Source of the DNA: JAYPEY01 sp964519245
Lineage (GTDB): Bacteria; Verrucomicrobiota; Verrucomicrobiia; Limisphaerales; JAYPEY01
Direction of reading: 5' to 3'
Length of the DNA stretch: 64,000 nt
Assembly (NCBI GenBank): GCA_964519245.1
Contig: CAZFLK010000009.1
Location: forward strand, 1-64,000
Position numbers and translations under genes: made by a program. Below are positions 60,601 to 64,000 of this stretch, piece after piece. Every line of letters starts with the position of its first letter. Positions within the stretch are counted from its first letter, which is position 1. The notes below the pieces were generated by a model, which saw nothing but the letters and a program-made list of their open reading frames with translations, ran no database searches and was not told the origin of the DNA.

Positions 60601-63261
60601 ATGAGCCAGAACAGATTCCACAACCAACTCAGAAGCGCCACGGCGCTCGCCGCGGCGATGCTGATGTCTCCCCTGCTTCATGCCGCCGAGGACCAGACCT
60701 TTCCCAAGCAGCCGCCCGTGCCCTACCTGAGTCCGGAGGAAAGCCAGAAACATTTCCAACTGCCCGAGGGCTACCGCCTCGAACTCGTCCTCAGCGAGCC
60801 GCAGATCAAGGAGCCGGTGGTCGCGGTCTTCGACGGCAACGGCCGAATGTACGTCGCCGAGATGCGCACGTACATGCAGGACATCGATGGATCAGACCAA
60901 CGCAACCCAGTCAGTCGGGTCTCCCGGCACGAAGACCGGGACGGCGACGGAACTTTCGAAACCCACTCTGTCTTCATCGACAACCTGATACTCCCCCGGA
61001 TGATCCTCCCGCTCGACGACGCGTTGCTCGTCGGCGTGACCGACACCAACGACCTGTTTCTGCATCGCGACACCGACGGCGACGGCGTGGCCGACGAGGT
61101 CACAAGGGTCTACGAGGGAGGCAAGCGAGGCGGCAACCTCGAGCATCAACCCAGCGGTCTCATCTGGGCACAGGACAACTGGCTCTACACCACCTACAAC
61201 GCCCATCGCCTGCGCTACACGAAGAACGGCTTCCTCAAAGAATCCACCGCTCCCAACGGAGGGCAATGGGGTCTCACGCAGGATGATTACGGCAAACCCT
61301 GGTACGTCAACGCCGGCGGCGAACGCGGTCCGGTCAACTTTCAGGCCAACGTCTACTATGGCGCCTTCAACATCCCGGACCAATTCGCGCCGGACTACCG
61401 CGTCGTTTACCCGATTGTCCCCATTCCGGACGTTCAGGGCGGGACCCGTCGCTTTCGACCCGAAGAGAAAACCCTGAATCACTTCACCGCCACTTGCGGC
61501 GCCGAGATCTACCGCGGCGACCGCTTGCCCGAGGATCTGCGCGGCGATCTCCTCTTCGCCGAACCCGTGGGCCGCCTCATCCGCCGCACCAAAATCGACG
61601 TGAAGGAGGGCCTTTCCTACTTGCGCAACGCCACCCCGGGCAGTGAGTTCATCCGCTCAACCGACCCCAACTTCCGCCCCGTCAACATGGTCACCGCGCC
61701 CGATGGGACGCTCTACATCGTCGACATGTATCGCGGCATCATCCAGGAGGGCAACTGGGTTCGCGAGGGCTCCTACCTGCGCAAGGTCGTTCAACAATAC
61801 AGCCTCGACAAGAATGCCGGCCGCGGACGCATCTGGCGACTCGTGCACGACGACTTCGAACCGGATTCAACCCGCCCGCGCATGCTGCCGGCTTCGGCCC
61901 CGGAATTGCTGGCTTCGCTCAGCCACCCCAACGGCTGGCATCGCGACAACGCGCAACGCCTCCTCGTCCTGCGCGGCGACAAGAGCGTCGCCGGCAAACT
62001 GAGAGGCATCGCCCAATCACACGGAAACCACCTCGCCCGCATCCACGCCATCTGGACCTTGGAGGGCCTTGGAGCCATCGACGCGGCGTTCATTCACGAT
62101 CGACTGACCGATTCGCATCCCCAGGTTCGCAACGCGGCCCTGCGCGCTGGCGAGACCTTGATCAAGGCCGGCGACAAGGAACTGGCCTCCAGCTACATTC
62201 CGCTGACGAAGGACGCCGATTCCCAAGTGGCGATCCAGGCAACGCTCACGGCCAACAAACTCAAGCTCGCCAACGCCCGGGCAGCCATTGAATCCACTCT
62301 CAAGTCTCACCCCTCCAAAGGCGTCAAGACGATCGCGGACCTGATCCTGAATCCGCCCCAACCACCAAGGAAGGAGGCGGTCGATTTCCTGACACGGAGC
62401 GAGAAGCGTCTCTTCAAGCGCGGCGAAGCCATTTACAAGGAGCTCTGCTACGCATGCCATGGATCTGACGGTAAGGGCATGCAGATGGAAGGCGCGCCCA
62501 AGGGCGTCACGCTCGCGCCGCCTTTTGCCGGATCAGAAACGTTGCTCGGTCACCCGGACGCGCCCATCCTGGTTGTCCTTCACGGACTGACCGGCCCGGT
62601 CAAGGGGAAGAAATACGAGGCCCAGATGGTCCCCATGGCCAGCCAGGACGACCAATGGATAGCGTCTGTGTTGACCTATATTCGCAACAGTTTCGGAAAC
62701 CGCGCCCCCGGCATCACCCCCCGACAGGTCAAGGGCATCCGGAAACAGTTCGCGCAACGAACCGCGCCGTGGACCGTGACGGAACTCAAGGCGGCCGCGC
62801 CCATGCCCATCCCTGATCGCAAGCGCTGGGGCCTGTCCGCCAGCCACCGGAAAGAGAACGCCAGGAATGCGGTCGACGGCAACATCAACAGCCGCTTTGA
62901 CACCGGCGCATTCCAGAAACCCGGCATGTGGTTCACCGTCGATCTCCAGGAGGAAAGCCTCGTCGGCGGTCTCCGACTCGATGCCGCCAAATCCCGGAAC
63001 GACTACCCGCGCGGCTACGAGATCGCCGTTTCCTTGGATGGAACCCACTGGTCCCAGCCCGTCGCCGCCGGCAAGGGGACAACCGCAATGACGGAGATCT
63101 TCTTTCCCCCACGCAAAGTGCGGCACATCCGGATCACGCAAACCGGCAGCGTGAACAACAAGTTCTGGTCCGTCCATGAGCTGGAGATCTACCGCCATCC
63201 GGAATCCGTCCCCGCAGCCGCCTACGTCCGAAAACTGAAGACGGCGTCTGAATTCGAGTGA
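60601..63261 (+). CDS. Secreted PVC-type dehydrogenase/cytochrome c protein with HEAT-like and discoidin domains
   Basis: The 886-residue protein starts at ATG 60601 with a signal peptide ending near LMSPLLHAA. Residues about 45-420 form a propeller of the putative membrane-bound dehydrogenase type (YRLELVLSEPQIKEPVVAVF, GRMYVAEMRTYMQDIDG, LFAEPVGRLIRR, MVTAPDGTLYIVDMYRGIIQ). HEAT-like repeats cover about 430-590. A cytochrome c domain follows with the haem motif C616-Y-A-C-H620. An F5/8 type C (discoidin) domain is at about 740-870 (NARNAVDGNINSRFDTGAFQ, GYEIAVSLDGTHWSQPV). The combination is common in Planctomycetota and Verrucomicrobiota, where it is linked to polysaccharide oxidation; the actual substrate is unknown. 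It should act in the periplasm. Confidence 0.9.
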   Translation: MSQNRFHNQLRSATALAAAMLMSPLLHAAEDQTFPKQPPVPYLSPEESQKHFQLPEGYRLELVLSEPQIKEPVVAVFDGNGRMYVAEMRTYMQDIDGSDQRNPVSRVSRHEDRDGDGTFETHSVFIDNLILPRMILPLDDALLVGVTDTNDLFLHRDTDGDGVADEVTRVYEGGKRGGNLEHQPSGLIWAQDNWLYTTYNAHRLRYTKNGFLKESTAPNGGQWGLTQDDYGKPWYVNAGGERGPVNFQANVYYGAFNIPDQFAPDYRVVYPIVPIPDVQGGTRRFRPEEKTLNHFTATCGAEIYRGDRLPEDLRGDLLFAEPVGRLIRRTKIDVKEGLSYLRNATPGSEFIRSTDPNFRPVNMVTAPDGTLYIVDMYRGIIQEGNWVREGSYLRKVVQQYSLDKNAGRGRIWRLVHDDFEPDSTRPRMLPASAPELLASLSHPNGWHRDNAQRLLVLRGDKSVAGKLRGIAQSHGNHLARIHAIWTLEGLGAIDAAFIHDRLTDSHPQVRNAALRAGETLIKAGDKELASSYIPLTKDADSQVAIQATLTANKLKLANARAAIESTLKSHPSKGVKTIADLILNPPQPPRKEAVDFLTRSEKRLFKRGEAIYKELCYACHGSDGKGMQMEGAPKGVTLAPPFAGSETLLGHPDAPILVVLHGLTGPVKGKKYEAQMVPMASQDDQWIASVLTYIRNSFGNRAPGITPRQVKGIRKQFAQRTAPWTVTELKAAAPMPIPDRKRWGLSASHRKENARNAVDGNINSRFDTGAFQKPGMWFTVDLQEESLVGGLRLDAAKSRNDYPRGYEIAVSLDGTHWSQPVAAGKGTTAMTEIFFPPRKVRHIRITQTGSVNNKFWSVHELEIYRHPESVPAAAYVRKLKTASEFE

Positions 63262-63309
63262 TCGCGGGACGGCAACGGCGCGGCCCCGGCGGCATTTCGC
63301 GCCTCGGGG

Positions 63310-64000
63310 TCAGTCCCGGTCGCCGGAGCCGGCCAGCGTGTTCACCGTCAAATGCGGGAACGGGATGCCCCATCCCTTCTCTGTGCAGAGGTCGACCAAA
63401 ATTCGCTGAATCGCGGCCTTCAGGATCGTGTATTGTCCCGCGGCCTCGCCTCCCAAATCCAACCGGACCTCCAGCTCCAATGCGGAGTCCGCCGCGCCGG
63501 AAAAGAGCGTCGTGACATCACGCAGACTCTGCTCCGGAGTGTGCGCCGGAAGCTGTTTCTTCAGCGCAGCCGTCATGGCCTCCGGAATCGCGCTCGTCGC
63601 CAGGGACTGATGCGCGTAATCAACTCCGAAAACCGCCTTGATCCGGAAACCTCCGGAAAGGTTGATCGGCGCGGCTCCCACAAAATCCGCCACCAGATGG
63701 GAGACCCGGGCGCCGCCCTCCAACTCCACAATGACCTGGCTCGGCGTCTGCGTCACCGTCTGCGCCAGGTCGCCGCCGATGAGAATCCAGTCGCCCTTGC
63801 TCGTCGGAAACAGGAGCTCGGACTCGCCCTGCGGCCGGGAGAGTTCATCCAGCAGCCTGGCATAAGGAACCCGAAGACGCCCGCCTTCCAGCCGATCGTT
63901 GACCAGGTAGGTCTTGAAGCCAACGGACTCAACCACCCAAAGCGCGCCATGATATTCCAGGATTTCACCCTCCCGCACCGGCCCCAGGTTCAGCACAAAA
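63310..64000 (-). CDS. MscS-like mechanosensitive channel, C-terminal part (5' end beyond window)
   Basis: The frame is open through the right edge and ends at TGA 63310, giving about 230 residues. The first visible stretch, LNLGPVREGEILEYHGALWVVESVGFKTYLV, matches the MscS beta-domain (hydrophobic residues ending the pore helix, then the small Sm-like barrel). SKGDWILIGG and a later alpha/beta part (GFRIKAVFGVDYAHQSLATS ... ALELEVRLDLG) fit the MscS C-terminal domain. The membrane segments would lie beyond 64000. MscS channels open on membrane tension to release solutes. The GTG at 63996 is internal and should not be taken as the start. Confidence 0.7.
   Translation of the reverse strand, partial: FVLNLGPVREGEILEYHGALWVVESVGFKTYLVNDRLEGGRLRVPYARLLDELSRPQGESELLFPTSKGDWILIGGDLAQTVTQTPSQVIVELEGGARVSHLVADFVGAAPINLSGGFRIKAVFGVDYAHQSLATSAIPEAMTAALKKQLPAHTPEQSLRDVTTLFSGAADSALELEVRLDLGGEAAGQYTILKAAIQRILVDLCTEKGWGIPFPHLTVNTLAGSGDRD

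Overview
The window looks like a draft (probably metagenome-derived) scaffold from a member of the Verrucomicrobiota. Most of it is GC-rich. The gene set points there: a four-gene pilus-like locus in the order known from Akkermansia (Amuc_1101-1100-1099-1098), huge secreted Calx-beta/delta-60/HYR proteins, DUF1080, Tat-exported Gfo/Idh/MocA, sulfatase and PVC-type cytochrome c/dehydrogenase proteins, and an exosortase. The lineage call is inference; no marker rRNA is present.

Region 1 (1..20974, minus strand) is a probable operon of four very large secreted proteins. In transcription order these are a beta-propeller/FN3-type protein (18920..20974), an Asn/Thr-rich repeat protein (13889..18907, split artificially by a scaffold gap), a hemagglutinin-like protein (10851..13892) and a giant Calx-beta/delta-60/FG-GAP protein that runs off the left edge (1..10825, at least 3608 codons). 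The gap at 15939..16056 is an assembly artefact: 108 bp of AT-rich foreign sequence plus 10 Ns lie between two copies of the same 11-mer, and deleting 129 bp fuses the two halves in frame.

Region 2 (21231..27937, minus) is the pilus-like locus: a PilM-PilN fusion, an Amuc_1100-like PilO-type protein, an Amuc_1099-like anchored protein and a Gly-rich secretin. Three of the four genes have spacings or overlaps of -4 to +24 bp.

Region 3 (28081..32512, minus) is an exopolysaccharide/exosortase group: UDP-glucuronate decarboxylase, polyprenyl glycosylphosphotransferase, EpsI-like protein and exosortase. No exosortase-type C-terminal sorting signal was seen on any complete protein in the window.

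Region 4 (33056..46356, plus) carries a thrombospondin-like HYR protein broken by one in-frame stop, a repeat lipoprotein, an Ig-like protein broken by a frameshift, a DUF1080 protein, a Tat-exported oxidoreductase and a lipoprotein serine hydrolase. It also has a 290-bp MITE-like element and a strong terminator.

Region 5 (46357..47495) is a REP-associated tyrosine transposase flanked by three copies of a ~107-bp palindromic repeat; a fourth copy lies at 38384..38490.

Region 6 (47496..64000) is mostly housekeeping: addB-addA (GTGA overlap), a sulfatase, kdsB-pyrG (ATGA overlap; PyrG makes the CTP that KdsB consumes), folC carrying a palindromic repeat inside its coding sequence, a large cytochrome c/dehydrogenase-type protein and a partial MscS-like channel at the right edge.
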